A program made the position numbers and the translations under genes. A model generated the notes under the pieces. It was not told where the DNA came from and ran no database searches. It saw only the letters and a list, made by a program, of their open reading frames with translations. A DNA stretch of 64,000 nucleotides from Trichaptum fuscoviolaceum (taxonomy: Eukaryota > Basidiomycota > Agaricomycetes > Hymenochaetales > Trichaptaceae), in assembly GCA_910574455.1 (NCBI GenBank), contig CAJSYZ010000001.1, positions 597,961 to 661,960 of the forward strand. The letters are read 5' to 3'. Below, one piece after another: positions 43,369-54,327 of this stretch (position 1 is the stretch's first letter; each line of letters opens with the position of its first letter).

Positions 43369-44324
43369 TGTAACACCTGGATTGCATCCAGTGTTCGTAC
43401 GTAGCCCGCCGGACGCAGCAGAGGCATCCGTACGGAACCCGGGTGCATACACCGGACACCGGACGAGCAGAAAGGCTCCCGGCCGACACTCGAAGCCAAA
43501 TAGCGAAGGGAAAACTGTACCTGAGCACGAGCAATAGAGCATACAAGGCACAGAGCTCACCGGCGATCACACAACGGACAATGCGATGGGTGGACGAGCA
43601 AACAAGCCTGCGGACAAGGTCACGGACATGCGACCGGCCGGACACTTAGAGTGTAGCGACGTGCGCGAGTGGCGTGGGAAACGGGGTTGCCAATTGAGGG
43701 ACGGGCACAAAGACAACGGTTACGGGGTAGTTTGCGTGGCCGGAGTAGCCGGTTCACACGCGGTATTCACTTGTGTTAGTCGCGTCATGTAGACCGTGAG
43801 AAAATAAACTTACCTTTCCCCAACCACGACGTGCGAGAGCAAGAGCGAGGACGAGTCTGACGTCTGCGCTGTTGCACGTGCTTTAGGACTTGTTTCTTCT
43901 GGTTTCCTTCTGTTTCTTGTCCTCGGGCTTCGACTACGGCGGCGCGCGACACTTTCTTACGGGCAGCGCGCGACTTTTACGGACGTGCAAGTGTCCTTTT
44001 TGTTTCTTGTCTTCGGACTTCTCGCGAGCGACGATTGCGGGCGCACGCAGAAGACATACTTACGGACGGTTGACTAGAGTCTGTGCATAGGCGCGTGCTA
44101 CTAGTTGACTTAGTTCTTTCGACGGAACGACGAGTACGGGCCTCGACGGCCATCGATTCCTCTCGAGAGACGCGCGAAGACTCCGTCTTACGGACGACGG
44201 GGGCCGTTTAGTTATTTCACTAGTTTTCTTCTTTGTTTCTCCTTTTCTTTCTGTCTTCTTTTATTACTCTTTTATTCTCCGGGTTTCTACACATCCCACC
44301 CCCTTTGTACTTATTATACTTTCA
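43369..44324 (+). repeat. solo LTR related to the gag-only element
   Basis: 956 bp, begins tgtaacacctgga and ends actttca. It aligns along its length with the LTRs at 32187 and 36092 but with many substitutions and small indels. Flanked by the 4-bp direct repeat tcgc (43365-43368, 44325-44328). No internal sequence remains, as after LTR-LTR recombination. It interrupts ORF C between codons that rejoin in frame. Confidence 0.85.
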
Positions 44325-46228
44325 TCGCCATCTCCAACTTGTTATATTCTTCTAACTTATCAATAGATTCAAGGACAGAATCAGTCATCTCCTCCCCTTG
44401 ATGTACGATCTTGTTTAAGAGGTCTTTTATGATGGCGCCTTTCGACCTCTGCATGACTAGATCGAAAAGACCCCTTCTGGAGACAACCTGCAACCATCTC
44501 CTGACGACCCTAAGCCCATCTATCAATCTCGTCTGAAGAACGCACAAATCGTCGATGCATTTATTGACCTGCCCCTCAAAATTTGGGTCAACTGCTACTG
44601 ATCCGCCGTCTCGTAGGTCCTCTACTAGGTTTTCCATCGCGTCGCGAATTTTGGGCGCCCTCGTCGAGACAACTTCATAGTCGGAAGAAGTAACTTCATC
44701 CGGGGTTTCCTTCCTGTCGTAGAAAGCGTCGTACCGTTTGCACAGACCAATCGCCAGTTCCCAGCTTTCAGTTTTCGCACCCTTCACATCCTTCTCAGCT
44801 GGTAAGTGTAGTAGCATTTCATTGGCAGCGGGTGTCTGGGGTGAAATATGAAGAGTTCTGACCGCAGGCGTCGAATATTTCGCTTGCAAATTCCCTGATT
44901 TTGATACCTGTGTGTGGAGTGCTTCCCATGAGAACCTGATTTCGCTTCTGATCATAATTTTATTAGCCGAAACTGAGATGGATTGGAGATGGTCTTCGAT
45001 GGTTGCGATGAGATCGTAAAGGGCGTCGAAATGGGCCTGGAAGTACGGTAGGAAGATTCGGAAATCACAAAAATAGGGGTCCGACGTGGATGCCTGCAAG
45101 TCTTGCTTGAAATCTTCCGCAATACATATTACACGCGATTTGCGATAATTTATATGCATGCTGTAGTCTTTCGGAGGGGAGTGATTTCGTATGGTCTCCC
45201 GGAGTTTCGTTGGCAATACCTCATAGAACCTGTAATTATAGGGTCGACTTTTTGGGTTTGCGAGGGTGTCGAACACTTCATCTCTAGTGAACCAAATGAC
45301 AATTGCGGAGGACTCCATGAAGAAGAACCTTAGACTGTCCAAGAGCTTCCTTACTCTAATAGTGTCGCCCGCTGGCCGTGACTAACAAGCGTAGGTTATT
45401 AGACGTTCTTTTTAGAAACATGATCTTATTACTTACCCCTGTAACATTTGCAGACAAAAGCTTGACCACTTCAGATATCTTTCCCAAAGCTGTGTTCAAC
45501 GTTTGAATCTGCGCCTCAAAAGCAGTGCTCATCTTTGCAACCTCTTTCTCCAACTTCATAATCCTATCATCCCCTGAATGAGCTGGATGGTTTGAAGTCG
45601 AGCGAACCGACTGCATGTCTTCTGTACCAGTGAGCAATGGGGAAGTAGCAGTGCTCGTCCTTGCAACATTTTCCTCCAAATTCGTAATCATATCAACCCC
45701 TGAATGAGCTGAACTGTTTGAAGTCGAGCGAATCGACTGGTTGTAATCTGTACCAGTGTAAACTGGAAGTTGGGGAGTTTCTATGGCTTCTGAAATCCTT
45801 TTTGCAGTAACGACCAGGGAATCCACAGTAGACGAAGATTGGCTATCGCTCCTTTTTATTAAATGCCCAGGTCCTGCTTTTGCCCCATGCATTGTCTCTG
45901 ACAGTGATCGCGGTGGCACTGGTGAATAGCTGCCAGTGTGCAAATGCCCTCTTCCTTTACTTGTCACGTCAGTCGTCTTTGCCCTTTTCGCATCATTGCC
46001 TTCACAATAATCACTGTTATGACGCTTAGTACCCGACTTGCTAGTGCTCGGCTCCCCTGAATCCCCTGATGAAGGCGGCTGTTAATTGGCTTTGTTTCCA
46101 GTCCGAGGTAAAACGAGCTCACTTTGGTTACTAGTGTTGTAAGTATGTTTCCGATTTATGATTGTTCCCGGTCCCCGACTCGGCGGATTCGATGCACTGG
46201 CATCATCATGATTTGGTGACGTATACAT

Positions 46229-47069
46229 TGTCTAAGTCTTCTCAGGCTGCTGATTGGGATTATCTACAATTTAGTTATTGTCAGAACCAACAAGGGGGCC
46301 CAACTTAAACGCAGGCTCACTGGATATTTCAAACAAAACTGTGACTTGAAGCCTGAGAGGAGGTTGTATTGCTTTCTCCAACAGCTTCAAGATGTAGTTA
46401 AAACTGGTCCTCAGGCTACTACTACCGGCGCGGCACCACCGACTCGGAGTCGGAACCGAATAGTATCAAGTTGAAGTTCGGTTCGAGTTTCAGAACCCTT
46501 TCAAGTTTAGAGATCAAATTGCCAGTAGTATAGTAGTAGTACAGTACTACTCGGGCTACAAGTCTGAAGATCTCAGTCAGTGGATGAAGTTAAACTAGGA
46601 GACTGAAAGTTGACTCACCGCCAGCCTGAGTACTGCCAGTGGCAGCCCCTGAGCTACTAGTAGAATTTAGGTGGCAGGGACTTCGACTACAAGGTGATCG
46701 GGCTTCAAGCTGTTGAAAAGAACAAGCTTGAGAGCTACTACTAGAGTGTAGACAATGACACGACACGTCGCTGGTCGCTGGCTTTCAAGTTGGCAACTCC
46801 TCATCATTCAAGTTGATGGGCATGGGGTAGTCAGGCTACTAAATGCGGAACTTGAATCTGAAGCCAAACTTCTCACGCCACTGCTGGTGCCAGCCTGAGG
46901 CTACTAGTAGTACTAGTACTACTACAGTAGTAGTATGTAGTACTTACTTACCATACTACAGCTACTAGTAGTACATTCACGTACTACTACTAGTAAGTAC
47001 TACTACCGTGACTAGGCTACTACTAACTTGAATCTACTACTAGTAGTAGTACAATACGATGATCCACTG
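46229..47069. repeat. repeat-rich spacer right of ORF C
   Basis: Tandem and inverted CTACTAGTAGT runs (densest 46905-47060) mixed with gccagcctgagg and cactgctggtgccag units. No gene. Composition matches the spacers at 31590-31760 and 37738-38214. Confidence 0.55.
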
Positions 47070-47385
47070 CTAGTGCCAGAGGCAGCCTGAGGGAACAACT
47101 TGAACTTGAAGTGCCAGAGGAAGCCTGAGCGCGCGCATTGAAGTCTGCTTTTGATTATCGTTCACCATACTCTGCCTGTCCTTGGTTTCATTAACAAAGC
47201 CGAGAAACAATGGAGAGACTAAGCCTGGCTCAAGTTGCCTCAGCCTGAGGCTCGCGCCTACTATTGTTTGCCAGTGTATTTGCCTCTCCGGCACATGTTC
47301 TAACCCATGCTGTTCCAACCTCGCGACGAGACATTCCTCAACAAACTCGGATATCTCGGACGGGCATGCTCTACGATCATCTTCA
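47070..47385 (-). other. possible exon of unknown gene, cut by the element at 47393
   Basis: Minus-strand frame reading RRACPSEISEFVEECLVARL, then EQHGLEHVPERQIHWQTIVG and a continuation to about 47110. Amphipathic, coding-like, but no motif recognised. Its upstream end abuts the TIR element and it stops being open beyond it, so it may be an orphan exon. Confidence 0.3.
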
Positions 47386-47439
47386 TCTCAAGCCAAACAC
47401 CTAATGGTGTATCTTCTGAATATAGCCCATATTATCGGG

Positions 47440-47545
47440 TGAATTATTCACTCACATGAATCATTCACATGAATCATTCAGTGATATATTGATGATAGAT
47501 TACACCTTATATATAAGATAGATGAATAAATCATGAATCATTCAC
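47440..47545. repeat. left subterminal TGAATCATTCA repeats
   Basis: Several copies of the near-palindrome tgaatcattca just inside the left TIR; the mirrored cluster is at 49825-50015. Likely transposase-binding sites. Confidence 0.65.
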
Positions 47546-47650
47546 AGGCCAAAATAAATTATAATATTTGCTATTTAATGAATATAAACACATGTTAGTA
47601 TATCCTGTCTACATCTCCGGCTCACTCAATGGCGATAAGGTTACGCTGCA

Positions 47651-48490
47651 TTACCACCATCTTTGTCTGGATGCCGAGTTTGGAGAGACCCATTTTCCAT
47701 ATGCGCATTCCGCGTACGCGTGTACAAAACAACTTTCAGTCGCAAGCATCGCAAACGAGTCGTCGTCCAATTTCACCACGAAGTCCGGACGCGCCCAATG
47801 TGCCTGGTGGCCCGTCACGCGCCATTCGTGTCGCGCAGGGTACGGGTCATGTTTTGCAAGCGGTACCACTTTTACGTTCTGCTATGAGAATTCTGGCGGA
47901 GCGTGCCGTGTGTTGTTTTCGGGTAGAGGCGGCACGCATACTTCCGTCGATGCCTAGTTGAAGAACGCATGCGTTTTGCCGTAGCTCATGTTCTCCGATA
48001 TGACTAGTACAATTGTATCATTGAAAGTGAGATGGGCAATAGTGTGCATAAGGATAGGTGAAGGGGGAAGAGTACAAGTTAGTGGGAAATGTTGAGACGG
48101 TGTAAGCAGTGAAAGGTGACGCACTCTCTGCCTCAAGTTGAATCCGCTTCTCGTAGGATTACCGTCCACAAGCCACACAATCGTCCTACTTGTCCCTACC
48201 CAAACATCGCCAGTCCTGCGCCATTGCGCTTGAGCTTGTTGGATGCACAGGTGTTCCGTACGAGCATGAGGCGTTCCAAGGCCAAGTCCATCGTAAACAC
48301 ACCGAAGACAATACCGGCCGGAGAATACTCGCTTAGATGCACGGGAGTAAATGGAGGCGGCATGACGGATGAAAGGGAGGAAACCTCGAATAGACATTGA
48401 GAGTTGAAGGGAAAGGACGGGGAGAAGACGTGGCGTTCAGGGAAGGCAGAGCCGCTGAGACGGAAGGTATAGCGCAGTATGCTCGTCATG
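47651..48490 (-). pseudogene. GT31-like galactosyltransferase fragment
   Basis: Decayed minus-strand copy of a beta-1,3-galactosyltransferase-like gene (Golgi glycosylation). Readable blocks in order are MTSILRYTFRLSGSAFPERH from ATG 48489, LSEYSPAGIVFGVFTMDLAL with ERLMLVRNT, a frameshift near 48205, and FNDTIVLVISENMSYGKTHA. After a further break comes RPDFVVKLDDDSFAML. The DDD within VVKLDDDSF is the nucleotide-sugar-binding DxD position of the family. Frames change at least twice and the C-terminus is missing, so it is not functional. It lies wholly inside the TIR element. Confidence 0.6.
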
Positions 48491-48720
48491 GAAAAGGCTC
48501 CTTGTCAGAATTAGAAACATTGATTAAGAGGAGAGTCAGTAAGATGGCGAAGATAATGTGAGAATGAGAGACGTACTTTGATGTTGATGGGGACATTAGA
48601 GTCCTCCAAGAACGAGTGAAAGAAACAGAGAAATGAGAGTCGACGGCGAACGCGTCGTGTGGTACTACGGCCACAAAATCACGTGACAGTACTACTAGTA
48701 CCACGGCGGCCACTCTTCCT

Positions 48721-49330
48721 TTGTTGCACGTCTGCACATCGCACCCCACCAAGGGCACTCCTTCGCACGCGCAGTCGCTTTATGTCCCATCCTCTTCGAG
48801 CTCGACATCTCGCTCTATGGCTGCGGTGTACCTAGGCAACAAATCCATCATCGGTTGCCCGCACGCTGGCCATGTCACGCTTCAGACCGCGGTTACAGCT
48901 CGCCAATTGGACCGACATCGAGCATATGACGATACAATTACTTTCAGACGTCCGTCTCCACTTGCATCCATTGTCCTCAAAGGCCTTCCCCCGAACATGA
49001 AGTGTGCCGTCTAGTGTATCTCAGGTGAGGCTAAACTTTCATTGACTGGCTGCTGCAAATCTCTACCCAGTTACAGCGCTCTTTGTTGGAATGGGAACCG
49101 GCACCTTTGCTACTCAACCAGCTTTCTTTTGGAATCGCTTTCTATTCCGACATGCACGACAGCCGCGGGGCAGCTCACATCCGCAATTGCTTACGAGCAT
49201 TCAAGGTCGAAATCCATTACCGTCACCTCTCGCTTTCAAGCAGCTCCTCGATTTAGTTTTGGGATAAAGGCGAGAAGCACTCTATGTTACCAAGTTGGAA
49301 GGTTTCTTGCGTCATGAGAGGAGTAGGACT
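48721..49330 (+). pseudogene. F-box-like gene fragment, second copy
   Basis: Plus-strand remnant related to the fragment at 7305-8092: both share ctctatggc.gcggtgtacct.ggcaac, ccaattgg.ccgaca.cga.catatgacgat.caatt and gcatccat.gtcctcaa.g.ccttcccc. Translated pieces include SPLASIVLKGLPPNMK. Several stops and frameshifts; not functional. Confidence 0.5.
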
Positions 49331-49824
49331 GTACAGCATTTCCGTGCAATGGTCGTGAGTTGAACTCATGTTGTTGTTGACAATCCTTTGCTCATTAACT
49401 CGCAGCATGGCGATCCTATCCCACCACGTTCCCTTTCTTTAGAGTTTCAAAGCGCCTGCGAACTTGCGCACTATACTTTATCTCGCTGTCCATAATCAAC
49501 ACCTGTAGGGCACTCACCACAACCGCACACAATCTGATGGGGACGCAAACACGGATTGTGAGGCATTGGTTGTCCATTGGATTCTCAAACCGGCCTTGCC
49601 TTTCTGGACAATGTTCGAAGTTCCAACCACGCAGGACTCCTCAGAAAAAATGGTATGTTGTATTTTTTACTTTATCTTATTATTACACTGCTTACTGATA
49701 AGTACCTACAGGTTACGGTTCCGGGTTGGATCCAGGTACGAGATTTTCAATACAGGTACCTGTAGTCATGGGTGCACCTGTGCCATGTTCTACTATGTCG
49801 ACATCATATTTATTCACTCACTTT

Positions 49825-50015
49825 TGCTTGAATCATTCACAAAGTCTGAATCATTCAATAGACTTGCTGTACATATAATACTAGTAATAAAACTTAATAC
49901 AAGTGAATGATTCTTGGCAAGAACTATAATAAATCATTCATGTAGAATCATTCATCTGACTGAATCATTTGAATCATTTACATGAATCATTCATTCGACT
50001 GAATCATTCACCCGA
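49825..50015. repeat. right subterminal TGAATCATTCA repeats
   Basis: Dense copies of tgaatcattca and gaatcattca leading into the right TIR; mirror of 47440-47545. Confidence 0.65.
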
Positions 50016-50063
50016 TAATATGGGCTATTTTCAGAAGATGCACCATTAGGTGCCTGCTCAAGC

Positions 50064-53026
50064 AAGCATTGGAGGGTATGTGCTGATACGCATAGTTCAA
50101 GGTGGCCTTGCGGTAGAACTCATCTTTCTTTAAACAAGCATATCCTCAATGTGGTTTGTCCTTCCGACCACAGTGGTACCAATACCATCACTTGTTTCTT
50201 AGGAGGATCAACTTCTTCTTGTTTTTATCTTAGTCGACTCGCTGCTTCGAATAATCCTGCCTGTCTATGAAGATGGACTGCTATGGCACGAACCACCACG
50301 GAGGATTGCTGTAGGGAATGGACTGTGAGGACGCTTGGAGGAATTGAACCAAAGATAGCTTACGTGCAGGATGCTATCACCATAGCTATGGGATTGAGCA
50401 CGGGAGGTTACGTGAGAATAGAATCGGAGTTCATGATGATGGAACTTATGCAGGTCAGTGACCTACCAAATAGATGTAGAGATCAGGACTCTAATTTTTG
50501 TATCGTTTCGCAGAGCAATGGAGCAAAACAGAATACAGGATGAACGACTGGTGTCCAGCACTTCTTCATATTCTCTCATCCATCGTAGAACATCCGAACG
50601 AGATTCTCTCATTCCATTCGCGTCTATCCCTCAACCGAGCGACATTAACAACCTCTTCTCATTATCTCAAGATTGTATCCTGTGATGTTGGTCTCCGAAT
50701 AAAAGATGCCGGTCAGAGGTATCTTTTCCCCTTTAAATGGCAATAGAGAAGGGCCTTCGCTGTTACAGGGGCGTCCGCAAAAACTTTTGCTGGCTCACGA
50801 GTCATCGGGCCAAACCGAAGACAACTACTCCGTCTTTGTCTTTGTCCCTTCAAGTTCTCTTACTTTAGGTACTTTAGGTGGCACTTCTCATATTTATGAG
50901 TTCGCATCTGATCAATCATACTGGAATCACATCAACCCCTACCCCCCTAAAAGTGCGCATTGTAGATTACAAGAATTTCTTACGGACGGGAGGCTATACG
51001 TTCTCTGTGAGAGGAAAGGAGAATCTGTGTGCGAAGTCGCTTATTTCGGTCCTGGTGTGGAAAGGCGTACTTGGACTCCCGCGGTCTGCGGTCTAACGGA
51101 CAAACTGCATAGGAAACTTTTGGTGGGTTGCTGTTACAACCAGGCTCGTTAACAGAGAACTTCCTCAGGTTGTCTTACGTCCTGGTGTATTTTCTGTTTA
51201 ACACTACGTTCTGCTCTCCAGGATTACATCTTGGCCCGCACCCTCCACTATTGATCGCATCCTACGCAATTATCGGAAAAGAGAACAGCCGCTGCCGTAG
51301 GATGTACAGTTGAGTTGACACGGGATCATCTTACACACTGGCACTGGCAGCCTAGGGCAGGAACCACCTTACAGACACACTTTATCCAATCATCCAAGAT
51401 GAGTAAGCTCTATAATATCGTTGATGGCCTCAAGTGACTTTTCAGTAGCGAACTGACGTAGTCATGGCCTCCTCCTCAACTACCACTGTATCCCAACGCC
51501 CAAGTCACCGCAGATTCTCTTCTTCACTTTTCTACCAATTTTCAACATCGAATTCCTCCTGCACGTCCCGATTCTCTCCCAACACCATGCAGGACCTTGT
51601 ACAACTCTGATAGACCTCTTTCTTCCGCCGCGCACCTGCCGACTCGCGCTTTGCCTGTCTCGGCACGCTCAAATTGTTCTATCGGTTTCAACGCCTCGCG
51701 CAGCTCACGTAAAACGTCTGCGCCTTACTTTGTTAGCTCCCTGTGGGTCGACGCGTTTCTACTCGTGCGCCGCTCTAGGCTCGTATGGAAACCAAGGGGG
51801 TAGGAGTTCGATCGCTTTTGCAGAGGAACGAAACCACTGCCGTCTACGCAATTTACTGCGCCCACAGCAGGCGCCCCAATTCTTGACCCAGGATTCTCTC
51901 GCAGATTTATGCCGACGCGTATCCCCCCACCGACTAAAGCAATGGCGAGCACACATGCGCACGCGTCCACCTCCACAGTTGACAACACAAACTTCTTCAG
52001 CGATTTGTGATGGTAGAGTGGTTACATCCGTCACCATATATCATGAGTGAACCTTCTCCGAGGGACAGGGCTATGCCAGAGAGCTCATCGTCAGTGGTGG
52101 CTGATGACCAGCTCAGAGAGCAGGACGTTAAAACTGGTTGCTGCACTTGCATCCGAGGTCCGCTCCTCCCAGGTTTTGAATCGCGAGACGCATCACCGAC
52201 ATTTCGGATGTGCAAAGAGGCAAGTTACTGAACCGGCCCTCACAGGCACGAGGAGAGGATGTATGCGTGCAGTAATCAGTGAGCGAAAGCTACTTGCTGT
52301 ACTTCTTGAGTAAGTTGTTCTTTTAATTTTTGAATCATAATACTCACGGGCTTCTTCAGCTTTGGAGCATCGGCACAGGGAATGTCTATACGTTCTCCGA
52401 GAACATCTGCATAAGATTTACGCCGAAAATTATAGTCTTCTTTTCTTGGGGTGGGGGTAGGGGGATTGGACACATCCGTTCGCGTATGGAATCTGCAAAT
52501 GGGTATGATTTTCTTCACATTCCTGTATCCCCGACTCATCAGTGACAAATTTCCAGTATGACTCCGACTTTCTTGTCACCGGAAGGAACAATGGCCGCGT
52601 CAGCTTCTTCTCGTTCCATCGTTCCTCTTTTCCTCAACCATCTCAAGCTCAACAATAAGCGGCCACAGGACTTGCGCTGAGCAGTCAGTCGGGACGAGTC
52701 TCTATCCCTGCCGTCTACTCTCACTTCAGGGATCCCTGCTCAATCGACATCTAATCCTAAGTTCGCCTGGCCTGAGCGGCGTAAAGAGCCCAAAAACATG
52801 GGACGGATGCTGGACAGCGACACTCTCTCACCACATACCACAGTGAGGAGAGGGAAGGTTGTGAAGTTGCGCGGTCGGATTCATATATACGGGGCTATGT
52901 ATCACCGGGCAGTTTGATGCATCCCAATATTCCGCTTGCATGCACAAAGTCCACCAGACGTTGACAAAGCGACTCACAACTCAATTTGCAAATGCAGCGA
53001 AGGGAATGATTATAAGTGCATTTTTG
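50064..53026. other. region with coding-like but unassigned fragments
   Basis: Plus-strand frames with possible splice sites at 50283-50753 (GLSTGGYVRIESEFMMMELM, then after an intron WSKTEYRMNDWCPALLHILS) and 50706-51152. A serine-rich frame is at 51465-51610 (MASSSTTTVSQRPSHRRFSS). Others are at 51850-52315 and 52559-52680 (MTPTFLSPEGTMAASASSRS). None has a recognisable domain, and frames break often. Most likely decayed host genes or captured pieces. The fragment cactggcactggcagcctag at 51339 recalls the Plavaka-block spacers. Confidence 0.3.
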
Positions 53027-53031
53027 ACATC

Positions 53032-53508
53032 TGTCACGAACCAAACTGGGAAATAAGGCACTGAACTGGGATTTTAGCCATTACACTAAAAGAGCCATGT
53101 TGTCAGGTTACTGACAACTGTTCCCAGCGCTATTTTAAGGTGTTCAAACATTAGGATTTCTCCAAATCCTAATATTACCTCCCTCTCAAAGACCCCCTCC
53201 CACCGTCGGGAGAGGACACCTTCTCGAAATAGCCGCCCCCCACCCATTTCCCTTCTTGGGTGTAAGCCAAGGAACAGAGAGGACCCTCCGTGGCAATATT
53301 AAGAATCCGTCATTAATATTGCACACCCCGGGACTTGAACCTGTGACCTTGTTAACCTGACAACCTGTCACGAACCAAACTGGGAAATAAGGCACTGAAC
53401 TGGGATTTTAGCCATTACACTAAAAGAGCCATGTTGTCAGGTTACTGACAACTGTTCCCAGCGCTATTTTAAGGTGTTCAAACATTAGGATTTCTCCAAA
53501 TCCTAATA
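53032..53508 (-). mobile_element. miniature LTR element (TRIM-like), 477 bp
   Basis: Two 143-bp direct repeats (53032-53174 and 53366-53508), identical as far as I could read, flank a 191-bp core. The 5-bp target repeat acatc is present on both sides (53027-53031, 53509-53513). On the minus strand the repeats read ta..ca, and a long purine tract (gggagggggtctttgagagggaggtaa region, 53175-53201) lies just before the downstream copy, as a PPT should. Each repeat has a perfect hairpin attaggattt-ctcc-aaatcctaat (53150-53173). The core holds ggttcaagtccc on the minus strand (53330-53341), like a tRNA B box. No ORF. Confidence 0.72.
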
Positions 53509-53513
53509 ACATC

Positions 53514-54327
53514 ATCCAAGTTGTCGTGTCCCCATTCCTTGCCAAACACCTCTGCCCCGCCACCATTGCCGCCTAAATGGAGAACACTCGGTTTCAATGT
53601 GCAGTATGAGTTGATCGTCGGCCGACAGCGCGATTCCCTCAGCTCCGAGGACGAGAAACGCGCCTTCATGCAAATTACTCCTTCCGAAGTGGGTTGGGAT
53701 GCATTCAAGTTCAAGTTGGCCCATTTCCCATTTTGGCACAGTTCTAGTTCAAGTTTCGGGTTGTGTACAGGGATGACTGGTTGTATGGTGAGTTACTCGT
53801 GGCTTTCTTCGAAATCCTTCTAGAGCTGATGGAGCAGCTTCTTGTGCAGTGGGTTGTATCCTCCCGACTTCTTCGGAGTTAACATGACTCATTTTCCTGT
53901 TCGTTTGTGCTTAAAATGAAAAGAAGCCTTATAATCAAGTCATCCGGAAGAAATCATTTGTTATCTCCTATCAGTTCAACTTGCGGTTTATCCGAGTTAT
54001 AGTACAAAGCACTAATAGCTCCCTCTCTCTTTCTAGAAGAATGGGAAATCAGAAAACTGACTTCAACTACTTTGTATAAGTGTGAAGTGGGAGTGGGTAT
54101 CGTTCCCAAGATCATCATCAAGCCATTCCACCGTGAATCATGTTCTCAAATCTTCGTACTATCCTTCTCATCCTCCTCTCCCTTGATTACGCACACCTGC
54201 ACCTCCGCACTGTCCTCCGCTTTCAGCTTGTTCAACGGTGGACAGCAAGGGCTCAAACGAAGGTACTTGTTTCATTCATATCAAGATCTGTACACTGACT
54301 TGTTGCTAGATACACAAGAAACTGCAA
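53514..54327. other. unassigned region with a possible small plus-strand exon
   Basis: A plus frame at 53521-53823 (LPNTSAPPPLPPKWRTLGFN, then VGRQRDSLSSEDEKRAFMQI) looks coding-like but has no known domain and no clear partner exons. The promoter of the exonuclease gene should lie near 54250-54327. Confidence 0.3.

Larger units (their letters stand above)
42967..46228 (-). pseudogene. ORF C: 748-codon unknown protein, split by a solo LTR and with one internal stop
   Basis: Start ATG 46226-46228 (MYTSPNHDDASASNPPSRGP). Exon 1 runs 45437-46228; a 55-nt intron follows; exon 2 runs 45381-44325, is interrupted by the solo LTR (43369-44324) and continues 43364-42967. The total is exactly 749 codons in one frame, with a single TAA at 46082-46084 near residue 49. 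The N-terminal third is disordered and holds two tandem copies of a segment of about 43 aa (QSIRSTSNSSAHSG.. and QSVRSTSNHPAHSG.., each followed by LEExVAxxSTA). The middle is helical (YFQAHFDALYDLIATIEDHL, DLCVLQTRLIDGLRVVRRWL). Next comes a (GK)n run of about 20 repeats and a short tail. No domain recognised. Its position suggests an accessory ORF of the Plavaka block. Confidence 0.55.
47393..50056. mobile_element. TIR transposon without transposase, carrying gene fragments
   Basis: 2664-bp element with imperfect terminal inverted repeats of about 55 bp (left caaacacctaatggtgtatc.., right end the complement of caggcacctaatggtgcatc..). The subterminal zones are filled with tgaatcattca units. 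A 7-bp direct repeat ctcaagc flanks it (47386-47392, 50057-50063), near the 8 bp of hAT elements. No transposase frame is present. Inside are decayed pieces of a galactosyltransferase-like gene (minus) and an F-box-like gene (plus). Superfamily left open. Confidence 0.72.

Noticed and set aside
43101..43537. Plus-strand frames full of PLPLPL or LALALA over the hexanucleotide repeat
   Set aside because: Shadows of the GK-coding repeat of ORF C on the minus strand.
46082..46084. Treating the TAA in ORF C as an intron
   Set aside because: The flanking exonic frame is the same on both sides and no donor or acceptor pair of plausible length keeps phase there as well as a simple nonsense codon does.
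53320..53430. Possible tRNA gene on the minus strand from A- and B-box-like sequences
   Set aside because: No acceptor stem pairing or anticodon arm could be formed around the boxes; the region is part of a miniature LTR element.
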